Part shown: one piece after another, positions 41,991-52,028 of the stretch
How the letters are laid out: every line of letters starts with the position of its first letter
How positions within the stretch are numbered: position 1 is the stretch's first letter
From: Bathynomus jamesi
Taxonomy: Eukaryota; Arthropoda; Malacostraca; Isopoda; Cirolanidae
NCBI GenBank assembly: GCA_023014485.1
Contig: JAJOZX010008800.1
Coordinates: forward strand, 36,001 to 100,000
DNA length: 64,000 nt
Direction of reading: 5' to 3'
Made by a program: the position numbers and the translations under genes
The notes under the pieces: model-generated
Databases searched by the model: none
Told to the model about the DNA's origin: nothing
Seen by the model: only the letters and a program-made list of their open reading frames with translations

Positions 41991-43564
41991 TACTAGATCC
42001 TTCAACGACTCAAAGTTAACAACCTCCCGATTCGCATGGTTGAGCGTAATACCCTTTGCCTTCACGATATATTTCATTTCCTCCCCCACCCTGACCCGTA
42101 CCCCATAAGTCTTAGGTCCTGTTGAGGCAAAAGAGTCGGCGTATGCGGTCCCCATACTCATCCTTGATCTCATCAGTGAGCTCGCCGAGGAACTCCCCAA
42201 TAGTGGGCATGTATTCACCCTCCCTCTCTGTGAATATCACGCTTTCTGTATCGGCATACAATACTCTCCGCCCAAGAGAATGCAATAGACCCCAAAGTTT
42301 TATACGGGCGTAGGCTGTTGTGAAGCTGGCCACAGGTATGTTTGTAACCCTTGAGGTATCTGTGGCAAATTCAGTGTTGTTGTACTTTATACGTAAGTAT
42401 TACCTACATTAACGATCTCCATGACCTCTTTATCGGGGCATTGGCATAATCCCAGACATCGCTATAACTTTGTGCCAAATGAATGCTCCCTCTGCCGGTA
42501 TTCTGCGCAAATTTTCCCCATAGACTGTTTAGACACAACTTTGCACTAAAGCGCTTGCCAGGATTCTTTACAATTTGGACACGATCAAGTTGTATACCTT
42601 CGCGGTCGCGGTAACGTTGAATATAGGCAGACTTTTCATCTTCGGTATCAACTCCTCGCGGATACCCTGATGCCTCAACCTTATCCTTCAAAAAGGTGTT
42701 TATATATGGTGTGAAAAGGTTGGGTAGCTTCTGAAACCTCCACACCTCATGTATCTTCAGTATTCTATAACCATGGCGCACGGCTAGGGCCAACTCAGGA
42801 CTTGTATATACGCCTCTGATCTTACGCTGGTGGGGTATATGGTTACATTCGCCGTTATCCTCTTCCGCGCACTTCACGCACAGGGGAAACATGAGCTTGT
42901 CGTCGATAACGACAGGTAAGATCGGCATCCATAAATTGCGTGGGGGGAGTACGTCTACGAAAGAGAGCCCAAAGTAACGATCATTCAAATTTTTTGAAAA
43001 TTCATTGATGGAGGGTAGGCTAGGTCCCACCAGTTTCTCAGGAGCGCCCACGGGGTACGGATTGCTCTTCATCACGTATGGGTATAAAGAACAGAAATCG
43101 TAGTAATGGAGCTTCACGCCCTCCGTAGGTGGGAAGTATAGTCTGAAAGGATTTGTACATCCTCCAAACAAGCTATCACCACATTTGAGAGGATCCAGCA
43201 CCATTGAGCGCTTGATCGTTTTTATTTCCTCACGGTACACCTCGTCTGTCTCCATCCGTGCATCATATTCATGCTCCCACAAGACTTTGTGAGTGAACTG
43301 TGATCCTATAAGTTGATCGCGGGTGCGGGTTAATGCGAGACAGTCGGCAGGAGACCTACCGTGGATATCTCCGGTGATTCCGCACTCAAGACGGGGGCAT
43401 CCATGCCACCAGCAACCGTTAAAGGAGTACACAGTCTTCACACCAGTGACACGGTTTTCACTTAACCCATCAACCCAAAAAACACGTCCATTAATCTTAA
43501 TGGGTACTTCACCCGTGTTGCGGGCGTGCTTTATGTATACACCTGTCTGTTGCTGTAGGTGTAT

Positions 43565-43572
43565 GAGCCAGT
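43565..43572 (+). repeat. MITE target-site duplication (GAGCCAGT), left
   Basis: Exact repeat of 43890-43897, 8 bases. Confidence 0.95.
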
Positions 43573-43889
43573 CAGGGCCGGATTAAGACCTTTAGAGGCC
43601 CTAAGCACTTAAAAGATTTTGTGCCCATATATATGTAATTCAAAATATAAACAAAAATAAACCATAAATAAAATGTTGTTGTTCACTACAATTCAAACAA
43701 TGAAAAAAAATAAATACTATATATGAATATATATAATTCAGTTTTCAACAGCTTATAGGCTATAAGCCGCGATTATAATAGTATAATAAATCCATGGTAA
43801 GTCCGACAATGGAAAATTTCTGTGGTGCCCCCCTTCCCTTGATGCACCTAAGCACGGGCTTATTTTGCTTAATGGTTAATCCGGCCCTG
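43573..43889. mobile_element. 317-bp hAT-1-derived MITE in PolB
   Basis: Begins CAGGGCCGGATTAAGACC and ends TTAATCCGGCCCTG, identical termini to hAT-1 (20184-24620). About 100 bp of left end is joined to about 210 bp of right end, with the transposase gene deleted. Flanked by the 8-bp duplication GAGCCAGT. A non-autonomous deletion derivative, presumably mobilised by hAT-1-type transposase. Confidence 0.95.
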
Positions 43890-45589
43890 GAGCCAGTAAA
43901 TAGCCTTGTGCCAGTAACAGCGGGGATTGTTTCGGTGAATAATGGCTAAGGTGTCTTTCGGCATGAAGTTATTTGTGAACACCGTAAAACATAATGATGC
44001 GATGGTGGTTGCGACTTGTAGTGGATCGCATTTGAAACGGGCTATGTACATCCTTCTAAAGCCTGGAAACATACTCTAAGCACGCGCACATCATTCACGC
44101 AATAACGCTCACATTCATCAGCTATATTATAAGGGTTACTTTCATTAAAACTGTCGTAGTATCGATCAAAAGTCTTCACGTTCATCCATACAGTCAAAAT
44201 AATGTTTGGGGGGTGGTGGCCTACGTAGTTTTAAAGTCTCGCTGGTGAGGAAAGTGTAAGGGAAGTATCCTTTGGAAACTTCAGCTGCTACTCCCATCAC
44301 CTTGGGTAGCTTTGCTAATTTACAAGTGTGAATAATAAAGTATCTTTAAATTGTACATTGCCTCTTATCTGCATCTGTATTAATTTGTTGCCTCTTTTCA
44401 ATGGATCACCTGTAAATATCTCAGAGGATTCGTGTTCAAGCAACTCCTTATAAAGGAACTGCGTGTCAAACTTTGCCCCGTTATGGCGAGAATATACACA
44501 GTCATTTTTTGAACTTGTCGGCTAACTTGACAATATAGGACACAGTTTCACAGGACTATCGCTGACATTCGTTTTAAAAACGTTTTGTCCGTTTACCACA
44601 TTTGGGGCCTCGTCACATTCGATATCCATACACTCATCACAGATAGTCTGGCTCACAAGTAAATGTGGAAATTACCTCTTTGGTTTCAGCGTTCGTATAT
44701 GTTTCTATATCGTAGTATACAGTTATACAAGGGTTATTTTTAGGCTTAGCATCTTTCATATAACATACATGCTTTACTCCATCCGCCTTATATTCCTCCT
44801 GGCATGTAGGACAGTGAATTACGTCACACTTGTGCTTAAATTTTCCCCAATTATCCATTGTGTGAAACATACCACATTCACAGATTCTCATTTTCCTGCA
44901 CGTGCCAATTGATTTATGGAAATCAAAAACAGCTATTATTGAAAAATGTGCGTCTACACACATCACAGTCTCCTTCTCAGCTTCAACTACACGGCTTCAC
45001 ATTGGTGCTTTTACACTGCTCACATACCATGTGACATTCTTTACAATGTCTCACTATATCATCCGCAAACTTCGAGGCACCCCTTACACAAATCATGATG
45101 TCTCCCATATTTTCGACTTTTGTCATAACTCGCTAAAAGCCACCTTATATTACGGATGGGGAGATACGTTGTCCCTGACAATCCTAAAATAAGTAGGGCC
45201 CTTGTACGATCTCTCCACAGCTTTTAAAAACATACACAGTCCTACGACGATCATCCAACCCAAACACAACTATGCGGACATTCATTTCCTGTTCTACCCT
45301 TCTCAGCTCTTCAGGACCCATATTACAGTCAAATTCAAGTTCACAGTCTACAGCTAGTTTACGGGCACGCTCCACGACTGTAGGCAACCAAATTTTTGAG
45401 TTCGTGTATTTGTACAGTAAACATACGTGCTAAGAGTACTGCTATAAAGCCGCAACCACGATCGACGTTTATATGCCGTCTATAAATAGCTTGAGAATTG
45501 AGGTTAGAGTATACGGTATGGCACTATGACCCGCAACACGGTATACATGGTCAATATTTACCGTGAAGTTGTCCATATTGAAGGCTATA

Positions 45590-46064
45590 CTACTTAGGCG
45601 CCAAACGTCTAAATGGCACTATCACCCCCTCAACAGAACGGGGGGCGGCGGATGAATTAGGGGGTATATTAGCGGAAGGTGCTGCTGATGGGGGGCCTGT
45701 TGCGTAGGAGGTTGATGGTTGGGGCTCTATTATTGTAGACTTAACAGAACGGGGGGCGGCGGATGAATAAGGGGATATATTAGGTGCTGCTGGGGGGTTG
45801 TTGCGTAAGAGGTTGGGGTGCAACAGGCGCGTATTTCGGTCGCTTTATACCTGACGTGGGTATCTCATACCTCCGCTTTGGACGTGTTACCGGTATCGCT
45901 GGTGAGGGTTCGGGAGGAGATCACAACTACACTGTCGTCGAGGTCATCCGTAATGATGGGCTGCTCTACCTCATCGTCATTCACGGTTCTGTGGGAGAAG
46001 AAATATAAGGAACAGCACTCAAAATTTGTAATATTTTGTAAATGACCCACTTAGGAGTGTGACG
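45590..46064 (-). other. divergent region between polymerase and ATPase genes, with a duplicated Pro/Ser-rich unit
   Basis: A 69-bp unit beginning ACAGAACGGGGGGCGGCGGA occurs twice (about 45637 and 45740), giving repeated S-A-A-P-R-S-V in the predicted disordered N-terminus of the polymerase. The ATPase start lies on the opposite strand at 46073, so promoters for both strands should be here. I see no clear TATA box. Confidence 0.45.
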
Positions 46065-46072
46065 TGTTAGAA

Positions 46073-46700
46073 ATGGACTCTGTAGAAAAATTCAGATTCA
46101 CGAGCCCATCCACATGTATTATATCTGGACCTACAGGATGTGGTAAAACTGTATTTATGCTTAAAATCATTAAAGAAAAGGGGAGATGTTCTCGAAATTT
46201 GTGCATAAAGTTATATGGTGCTATTCGACGTATCAATCAGTGTTCAACGAGTACCAAGATGATATTTTGTTCCACAAAGGCGTATATGACGTTAATTCGT
46301 TAAAGGGAAATGAACATACAATCATTGTAATGACGATCTCATGTTGGAGATGGATAAAACGTTTGCCGAGACATTTACAGTATTCTCCCACCATCTTAAC
46401 ATAAGCGTGTTCTTCATCAATCAGAATCTATTTTTCAAAAATAGATACATGCGCGATGTGTCGTTAAATACGCAATATCTAGTCTTATTCGCGCAACGTA
46501 GAGATGTATCACAAATTGGGGTATTAGCCAATCAAATGTTCCCGAATCAGCGTAAGGAGTTTTTGGAAGTTTATAAAGAAGCTACAAGCACGCGTTACGG
46601 ATATTTGCTTTGCGACCTTCATCCGCGAAACACGTTTAGAGTGCTTCTGCGAACGAATATATTTCCAAACGAGCCTGAAACGGTGTATATTCCAGAATGA
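46073..46700 (+). pseudogene. Polinton genome-packaging ATPase (FtsK/HerA type), two frameshifts
   Basis: The ATG at 46073 starts MDSVEKFRFTSPSTCIISG, running into the Walker A motif GPTGCGKT (about 46126-46150). A first frame change at about 46180-46195 leads to SKFVHKVIWCYSTYQSVFNE. A second at about 46328 leads through the Walker B region, which reads DDLMLE across the shift. The last part contains FFINQNLFFKNRYMRDVSLN and LVLFAQRRD, the conserved end of Polinton packaging ATPases. About 209 codons in total, normal for the family. It would pump DNA into the capsid. Frames broken as read. Confidence 0.85.
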
Positions 46701-47020
46701 CAAAGAGACTAAAGAAATACCGTGAATTAATAAAAATCTATCATCGACTGCCCCGGGCAATGCAGCAGATGTTTATTAAAAATATCGACGCCGACTTTTT
46801 AAAATGCATCTGTGAAATCTGTCTTAACGTTATAAATTGCAATGTATCAATGAAAACCCATCAGAAGGCTCGCCTACGCCGCTACAAGAACATAATACGT
46901 GCACTCGCTCGTAAAAGCCAAACTGTAGCGAAGAAAAAACGAATTATTGTACAAACAGGAGGGTCATTTCTCCCCATCTTATTTTCAGTTTTGGGTCCTT
47001 TACTGACTAGATTAATATAA
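46697..47020 (+). CDS. small basic Polinton protein (107 codons)
   Basis: The ATG overlaps the ATPase stop (ATGA). The sequence is lysine/arginine-rich (HQKARLRRYKNIIRALARKS, VAKKKRIIVQTGG) and ends with a hydrophobic stretch, FLPILFSVLGPLLTRLI. Short proteins of this layout recur in animal Polintons/adintoviruses. A nucleic-acid or membrane-interacting virion component is plausible, but function is unproven. It reads without interruption. Confidence 0.7.
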   Translation: MTKRLKKYRELIKIYHRLPRAMQQMFIKNIDADFLKCICEICLNVINCNVSMKTHQKARLRRYKNIIRALARKSQTVAKKKRIIVQTGGSFLPILFSVLGPLLTRLI

Positions 47021-47754
47021 TGAAGAAAGTGGTAGTGATTCCCCACGAGGTGTACGCTTCACTGCAAAGGAATCCAGACACGTATCTAGATCCCCGTAAA
47101 AGCAGACTTAAAAGAATGGAAAGCGAATTGTTAGCCCTATTAAACAGTGAAAAAACACCTGATGAGAAAAGAATCTTATACCAAGAAGCTCTGCAGAAAT
47201 TTCTTCACGAGTACGAAAATTATAAGAGCCCTACAGAGATTCCTGTGGTTATTAGGCACAGCACGGGGGACGATGGCGACATAGGATCTGTGCCCGACGA
47301 CACAGCTGACCAACCAAAAAGATTAGCCACACAACATATCGAACATGTATTAAAAAATACCCTCCCACTTACATTGAGGAGTAAAGGCTTAAGTCTTTAT
47401 AATCTATTGAATGAGGATCCCGCCATACAATGGACCGATACAGGGGAGATCATTGTGGAAGGATCAAAGGTACAGGGATCGAATATCGTAGACATTGTCC
47501 ATGATCTGGTGAGAAAGTGGGATAGGCCATCACCATCAGGATGGAAGCATATTAAAGCAAGACTACAACAAATAAATGTCCCTAAAACGTTGATAGGAAA
47601 TCTGAACAGGTTAAAAGACTTGGAACATGCAACGCCTGTGACACAATTGAAGGCGCCGTCACCCCCGGCGGTAACACCTTTGAAGAGGAGCAAGAAGAGG
47701 TTAAACCAACCCTACCCACGTGCCTCTAAAATACGCAAATGGCTAACGTATTAA
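47020..47754 (+). CDS. conserved Polinton protein of unknown function (244 codons)
   Basis: The ATG shares its A with the preceding stop (TAATG). KKVVVIPHEVYASLQRNPDT at the N-terminus, an acidic helical middle (ESELLALLNSEKTPDEKRIL), then WTDTGEIIVEGSKVQGSNIV and DIVHDLVRKW, and a basic tail. This pattern (VIP... plus a W-x-D-x-G-E-I-x-V-x-G segment) recurs in animal Polinton proteins that sit before the integrase. Role unknown. Uninterrupted. Its last codons overlap the integrase start at 47739. Confidence 0.7.
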   Translation: MKKVVVIPHEVYASLQRNPDTYLDPRKSRLKRMESELLALLNSEKTPDEKRILYQEALQKFLHEYENYKSPTEIPVVIRHSTGDDGDIGSVPDDTADQPKRLATQHIEHVLKNTLPLTLRSKGLSLYNLLNEDPAIQWTDTGEIIVEGSKVQGSNIVDIVHDLVRKWDRPSPSGWKHIKARLQQINVPKTLIGNLNRLKDLEHATPVTQLKAPSPPAVTPLKRSKKRLNQPYPRASKIRKWLTY

Positions 47755-48798
47755 CTAAACGCTATTATGACATTTCTACCCCATCCTCTTACGGCGGCGT
47801 AGATAGACTGTACAGAAGTGTTTACGGAGTAAAAAAAAGATGTTGAAAGATTTTTGAGGGAGCAGGACGCTTATACGCTTCATAAGCCTGTGAGAAAAAG
47901 GTTTAAAACAGCCAAGACAACGGCTTCCTCGATTGATTCTATTTGGCAAGCAGATTTAACAGACATGCAAAGATATTCTGTGTATAACGATGGTTACCGC
48001 TACATTCTATTCATAATAGACGTATTCTCTAGATATCTGTGGCTAGTTCCTCTGAAAAATAAATCACCTGAAACAGTTGCTAAAGCCACCAAAACGCTAA
48101 TGTTAAAAGAAAACAGGGTTCCTGGCTATTTTTGTACGGATATGGGGAAGGAATTTATAGGCCGTGCTTTTCAGAACATGTTGACAGAGTTTAATATCAG
48201 CTATTACACAACCAATTCTATACATAAGGCTTCTTTAGCTGAAAGAGTTCAGCGCACCATAAAGGAACGCATGCACCGTTATTTTACACATAAAAACACA
48301 TACAGATTTCTAGACATTCTGGAATCATTGGCATCATCCTACAACCGCTCACACCATCGCACGATTGGGACAACACCTAACGAAGTTTTAGAAAGAGGTA
48401 CGCTCCCGAGAAGAGATGGATCACCACCACCACCACCACACTCTGCGCGCTTCAAAATCAATGATTATGTAAGGCTGTCGCGTTCGGGGAATAAATTCGC
48501 AAAGGGTTTTGAGCAAGGATGGACACGCGAGATTTTTAAAGTTAGGGCTGTGAGACCTAAAGGTGAGATAATGATGTATTACATTGAAGATTTGAATGGG
48601 GAAGAAATCTCAGGAGGCTTTTACCGCGAGGAATTGCAGAAAGTTGCGTTTAATTTAGAAAAAAATGTGTTTAAAATTGAGAAAATTTTAGGAAGCAAAG
48701 GTTCAGGAAGGAGAAAAATGTACCTGGTGAAATGGCTAGGGTACCCAGAAAGCTTCAACACCTATATAAAAGCTGATGCAATAATGAAGCTTAAATAG
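47739..48798 (+). pseudogene. Polinton retroviral-type integrase with chromodomain, one frameshift
   Basis: Inserts the element into host DNA. The ATG at 47739 begins MANVLTKRYYDISTPSSYGG. A run of A residues at 47831-47838 shifts the frame, after which 314 codons are open. Catalytic triad: Asp in WQADLTDM (about 47945), Asp in CTDMGKEF (about 48136), Glu in LAERVQRTIKERM (about 48239). The C-terminus is a chromodomain (FKIEKILGSKGSGRRKMYLV, KWLGYPESFNTY, about 48670-48770), expected to bind modified histone tails. An SH3-like region lies between. The homopolymer shift may be a sequencing error. Confidence 0.92.
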
Positions 48799-48806
48799 TA
48801 TGCAAC

Positions 48807-49664
48807 ATGGCTCCTAACCATTTCTACGTCACACTCCCGTCCTCCTCGTCCCTGTCTGTACACCCTAACAACACACTAGCCAACTTTGTAACAGAACTCC
48901 ATGGGCACATTGAATTGGGTCGTGATTCGTATGAGGTGGGGATATGCGAAATTCAGCTGGACACCGTCTTTTTAAATATTGAACATAAAGAAACCGTTTT
49001 TACGATTCTTAGAGACATTGACGAGTGTGAAAAAGCTGGGGTAGCTATGGATGAAACTATGCGCATCGCTCGGACTAAGATTGCACGGTATTACAGTACA
49101 GAAGTAAGACTAGGGCCGGGTCAATATGGTTCGGCCGAGGATGTTGTGAGAGGCTTAAACGTAAGTTTAAGAAACTCAAACCTTACGAATGATTTAGTAT
49201 ATGAAATCGTAAACAACCCTGCACATACACTAATCCTAAAATCAAAGACTAACAGACGTCTTAAAGAACATAGAAAGTTCAAAATTCTAACCAACGGCCG
49301 ATATAGCGCAGCCTTCCAAAGAGACACATTTCACGAGACACAGTATAACTTGTCCAGATTAATGTATCAATTGAAGATGGAGAAATTGGCTGAAAGGTCC
49401 CCAGACATGTGCTATATTTACAGTAATATAGTGGAGCACCAGTTTGTTGGGGATACCCAGGCACGCCTGCTGCGCATTGCTCACATCCCCAACCATAGAG
49501 GAAGGAGTTTGAGTATTACATATGACAGACCCCATTATGTGAATGTCGCAACTAATTTAATAACCAATATCACAATATATATAAGAACGATTGAGGGCGA
49601 AAACTTCCCATTCGGTAACGGGAGCTTAACAGTGAAGCTACACTTTCGACGCACTGAGTTATAA
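48807..49664 (+). CDS. Polinton minor capsid (penton-like) protein
   Basis: 285 codons from an ATG 8 bases after the integrase stop. The start MAPNHFYVTLPSSSSLSVHP and the block VTELHGHIELGRDSYEVGIC and EIQLDTVFLNIE are typical of Polinton penton proteins, which have a single jelly-roll fold and occupy virion vertices. Intact as read. The fold is known for the family and not visible in the sequence itself. It is part of the tight plus-strand virion gene block. Confidence 0.8.
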   Translation: MAPNHFYVTLPSSSSLSVHPNNTLANFVTELHGHIELGRDSYEVGICEIQLDTVFLNIEHKETVFTILRDIDECEKAGVAMDETMRIARTKIARYYSTEVRLGPGQYGSAEDVVRGLNVSLRNSNLTNDLVYEIVNNPAHTLILKSKTNRRLKEHRKFKILTNGRYSAAFQRDTFHETQYNLSRLMYQLKMEKLAERSPDMCYIYSNIVEHQFVGDTQARLLRIAHIPNHRGRSLSITYDRPHYVNVATNLITNITIYIRTIEGENFPFGNGSLTVKLHFRRTEL

Positions 49665-50049
49665 TGGATAGAAAGCCTTTCACCGTCTATCGAGGGTGAG
49701 ATACCAGCGCGGTAGTGGACTTGGATCCATTTTTTCATCCATACTACGTACGGCTGTTCCTTTGCTGAAGAGGGGTGCCAGATACCTTGGAAGGAAAGCG
49801 CTACAATCAGGCCTTAACACTGCAGAAGACATATTGGCCGGGGCTAAACCTAAAGAAGCTCTAAAAAAACATTTAAAGCGTACACGGAACGAAATCATCA
49901 AAGATGCAAAGAGAAAAATGCGTGGTGGCGGGAAGAAGAAGAGGGCTCCCCGGAAGAAGAAGGGGTCACGTGGTATTAAACGTAAAAGGCTATCAAAAAA
50001 GAAATGCTGTAAGCGAATGAAACCTATGGTTGACCACTTTTTTGACTGA
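49664..50049 (+). pseudogene. basic Gly/Lys-rich virion protein (core or membrane-active type), frameshifted near its start
   Basis: An ATG at 49664 overlaps the penton stop (TAATG) but reaches a stop codon after 11 residues at 49697-49699. One base away, a frame continues for 117 codons: YQRGSGLGSIFSSILRTAVP, LLKRGARYLGRKALQSG, then a tail dense in Arg/Lys (KRMRGGGKKKRAPRKKKGSR-like). Glycine-rich amphipathic starts with basic tails are seen in adenovirus-like core and membrane-active proteins. In Polintons such a gene lies between penton and major capsid. The frame break is at a GGG run and could be an artefact. Confidence 0.7.
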
Positions 50050-50072
50050 TATAAGCTAAGGACATTGATCTC

Positions 50073-51425
50073 ATGAATCATAGTTTGTTTACCACTTGTC
50101 GAGAGAGGAGTCACTATTTCGCCATGGCACGCTTCATCCACCCATGTAGTTCACAATGCTGTAAATCGGAGCTGTCCCTTTTTGAGCTCCCGCCAACCCA
50201 AGTTTCTATTGAGCACAGTGACTTTATTACAATTAACCCTTTAAACACAATTAGTTCCCCGAGTGCACCTATAGAATTCGTGATACCCAGCTCAGGTCCT
50301 TACTTTTTTGATCCAAGCTGTGTGCACATGTACGCTAAGCTACGTATAGCCCATTCTGATGGAACGGTCTGCGATGACAAATATGCTGTATACCCTGAAA
50401 CAAACTTTCTGCACGCCATATTCAACCAGTGTGACGTATATTTAAATCAGACCAACATATCGGCAGGCACGGGGTACTATCATCTACGAGCCTATTTGGA
50501 AAATGTCCTCAACTTTTCCAAAGAAGCGAAGGCTACCTTTTTAAGTGCGGAGGGATATTATCAAACTAAAGATGAAAATAGTATAAAGGACAAATTTAAA
50601 AATTCTAAAAAGAAAATATACGAGTGTTTTGGACGGTTGCACACAGATTTCACTTTCCAGGAGAAGTTGCTTGTGAACGGGGTGGATATGAAAATAAAGC
50701 TCACCCGCACGAGTCCTGAGATCTGCTTAAATCTGGATGCGAATCAAGAAGAGGGTGCAAAGCCCGTTGTGGTTCACATTATGGACACATACCTCCGCGT
50801 ACGGCGAGTGAAATTAAGTTCACCAAAACAACTAGAAATTGAGAAAAATTTACTAAACGCTACAGTGAAATATCCTATTAACAGAGTGCAGATCAAACTA
50901 TATACGGTTCCTGCAGGGTTGGCATCGAAGCAGATAGAAAACATTGCCCTGGGAAATCTTCCTAAAAGGATATTAATCGGCATGCAGGACCACGCTTCGG
51001 TGAATGGAAAATATAAAAAGAGTGCCTTTAAATTCGAGAATTTCGGACTTAAAAATATAACTCTATACGTTAATGGCACTGCTTTGGGTGGAACAATGGG
51101 TACGGACTATTCATCAGACGCTGTGTTACCGCTTTGTGCCAGAGCCTATAGTAATCTGACCCATATTGCAGGTGATTGTGATGAGCTTGGTAATGGGGTA
51201 ACGCAGGAAGAATTCATTGATCAATTTAACCTTTATCCGTTTGACATTACACCTGACTTATCTGCTAGCGTAAATACCCATTTAACCCCACAGCAGAGCG
51301 GAAACATCTCAGTGCGGCTGGAATTCGCCAAGCCTATAGACGCTCCTATTAGTGTACTAGTATATCTCGAATCGCAAGCCCTAATAGAAGTAGATAGATT
51401 TAGAAGCGTTATCACTGACTTTTAA
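50073..51425 (+). CDS. Polinton major capsid protein (double jelly-roll family)
   Basis: 450 codons from the first ATG. A better-placed start is the ATG at 50124, in a strong GCCATGG context, giving MARFIHPCSSQCCKSELSLF and 433 residues. The N-terminal block KSELSLFELPPTQVSIEH and IEFVIPSSGPYFFDPS matches the conserved opening of animal Polinton capsid proteins. The family has a double jelly-roll fold and forms pseudo-hexameric capsomers. Intact as read. The downstream protease starts one base after its stop. Confidence 0.88.
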   Translation: MNHSLFTTCRERSHYFAMARFIHPCSSQCCKSELSLFELPPTQVSIEHSDFITINPLNTISSPSAPIEFVIPSSGPYFFDPSCVHMYAKLRIAHSDGTVCDDKYAVYPETNFLHAIFNQCDVYLNQTNISAGTGYYHLRAYLENVLNFSKEAKATFLSAEGYYQTKDENSIKDKFKNSKKKIYECFGRLHTDFTFQEKLLVNGVDMKIKLTRTSPEICLNLDANQEEGAKPVVVHIMDTYLRVRRVKLSSPKQLEIEKNLLNATVKYPINRVQIKLYTVPAGLASKQIENIALGNLPKRILIGMQDHASVNGKYKKSAFKFENFGLKNITLYVNGTALGGTMGTDYSSDAVLPLCARAYSNLTHIAGDCDELGNGVTQEEFIDQFNLYPFDITPDLSASVNTHLTPQQSGNISVRLEFAKPIDAPISVLVYLESQALIEVDRFRSVITDF

Positions 51426-51426
51426 A

Positions 51427-51909
51427 ATGGATGCTAATACACTTCAGAAAGTAATGGAGCGAGTCACACGTTCCAAATTTATCGGCGTGTTTGCGAAGAA
51501 TGAAACATTGAGTTTGCCAAGTACGCGAGAATGCGGTAGTCTTATTGTGAACACAGACATCATCGGTAATGAAGGGATTCACTGGATCGCTGTCTATTTT
51601 AAAAATAGACAGCGCCTGTACTATTTTGATTCACTCGGTACTCAACCCTGGAGTGACCCTATTATTGTAAAATTTCTCGCTCAGTTACATATTCCCGAAG
51701 TTGTGTGGACCCCATTTCGCATGCAAGGATATTTTACTAATGTTTGCGGAATGTACTGCGTCTCATTTCTCATGCATATGTCAAATGATAAAGAATTTAT
51801 AAATTTTTTAAATTTATTTGACCCGTGTCACACTCGCCGAAACGATGAAATGGTATGCAGACAGATAAAAAACCGTTTTCCAATTGTACGTACTCGTTGT
51901 ATATTATAA
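51427..51909 (+). CDS. adenain-type cysteine protease
   Basis: 160 codons, ATG one base after the capsid stop. Catalytic residues can be placed: His in NEGIHWIAVYF, the acidic residue in YYFDSLG, Gln in FRMQGYFTNVCG and the nucleophile Cys in VCGMYCVSFL. The spacing is as in adenovirus protease and Polinton relatives. It matures capsid precursors. Intact. An AATAAA at 51976-51981 follows. Confidence 0.9.
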   Translation: MDANTLQKVMERVTRSKFIGVFAKNETLSLPSTRECGSLIVNTDIIGNEGIHWIAVYFKNRQRLYYFDSLGTQPWSDPIIVKFLAQLHIPEVVWTPFRMQGYFTNVCGMYCVSFLMHMSNDKEFINFLNLFDPCHTRRNDEMVCRQIKNRFPIVRTRCIL

Positions 51910-51948
51910 TGTTTTTGTTCGTATATTTGTAACGATATATTCTGTAGT

Positions 51949-51981
51949 TGTTTATTGTACTGATTTCTTTCATTTAATAAA
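51949..51981. terminator. paired polyadenylation signals between convergent genes
   Basis: AATAAA on the plus strand at 51976-51981 serves the protease transcript. On the minus strand AATAAA (TTTATT at about 51951-51956) serves the small spliced gene. The transcripts converge here. Confidence 0.65.
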
Positions 51982-52028
51982 TTTATGAAAATATATTGTC
52001 TTCTTATCCCAAAAAGATCGAAAAACAC

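Larger units (their letters stand above)
39543..45823 (-). pseudogene. polB: Polinton protein-primed DNA polymerase B, interrupted twice
   Basis: Minus-strand order: a Pro/Ser-rich N-terminal region (about 45823-45590); RARKLAVDCELEF (about 45370-45330); a Cys-rich zinc region (CKECHMVCEQC, then CRKMRICECGMFH and HCPTCQEEY, about 45050-44800); exonuclease motifs VYYDIET (about 44730), HNGAKFDTQFL (about 44480) and YCVNDVRVL (about 44090). Polymerase motifs follow: A YDFCSLYPYVM (about 43110-43075), B LCLNSLWGKFAQ (about 42545-42505), C YADTESVIF (about 42260-42235), and a C-terminal tail ending PFGYQ (39543). PLE-3 splits it before the tail and a hAT MITE splits it between exonuclease and polymerase domains. 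Several frameshifts add to the damage. It would have replicated the element from a protein primer. Confidence 0.9.

Noticed and set aside
45784..46045. Plus-strand frames opposite the polymerase N-terminus
   Set aside because: Shadows of the Pro/Ser-rich minus-strand coding sequence, without family resemblance or a start context.
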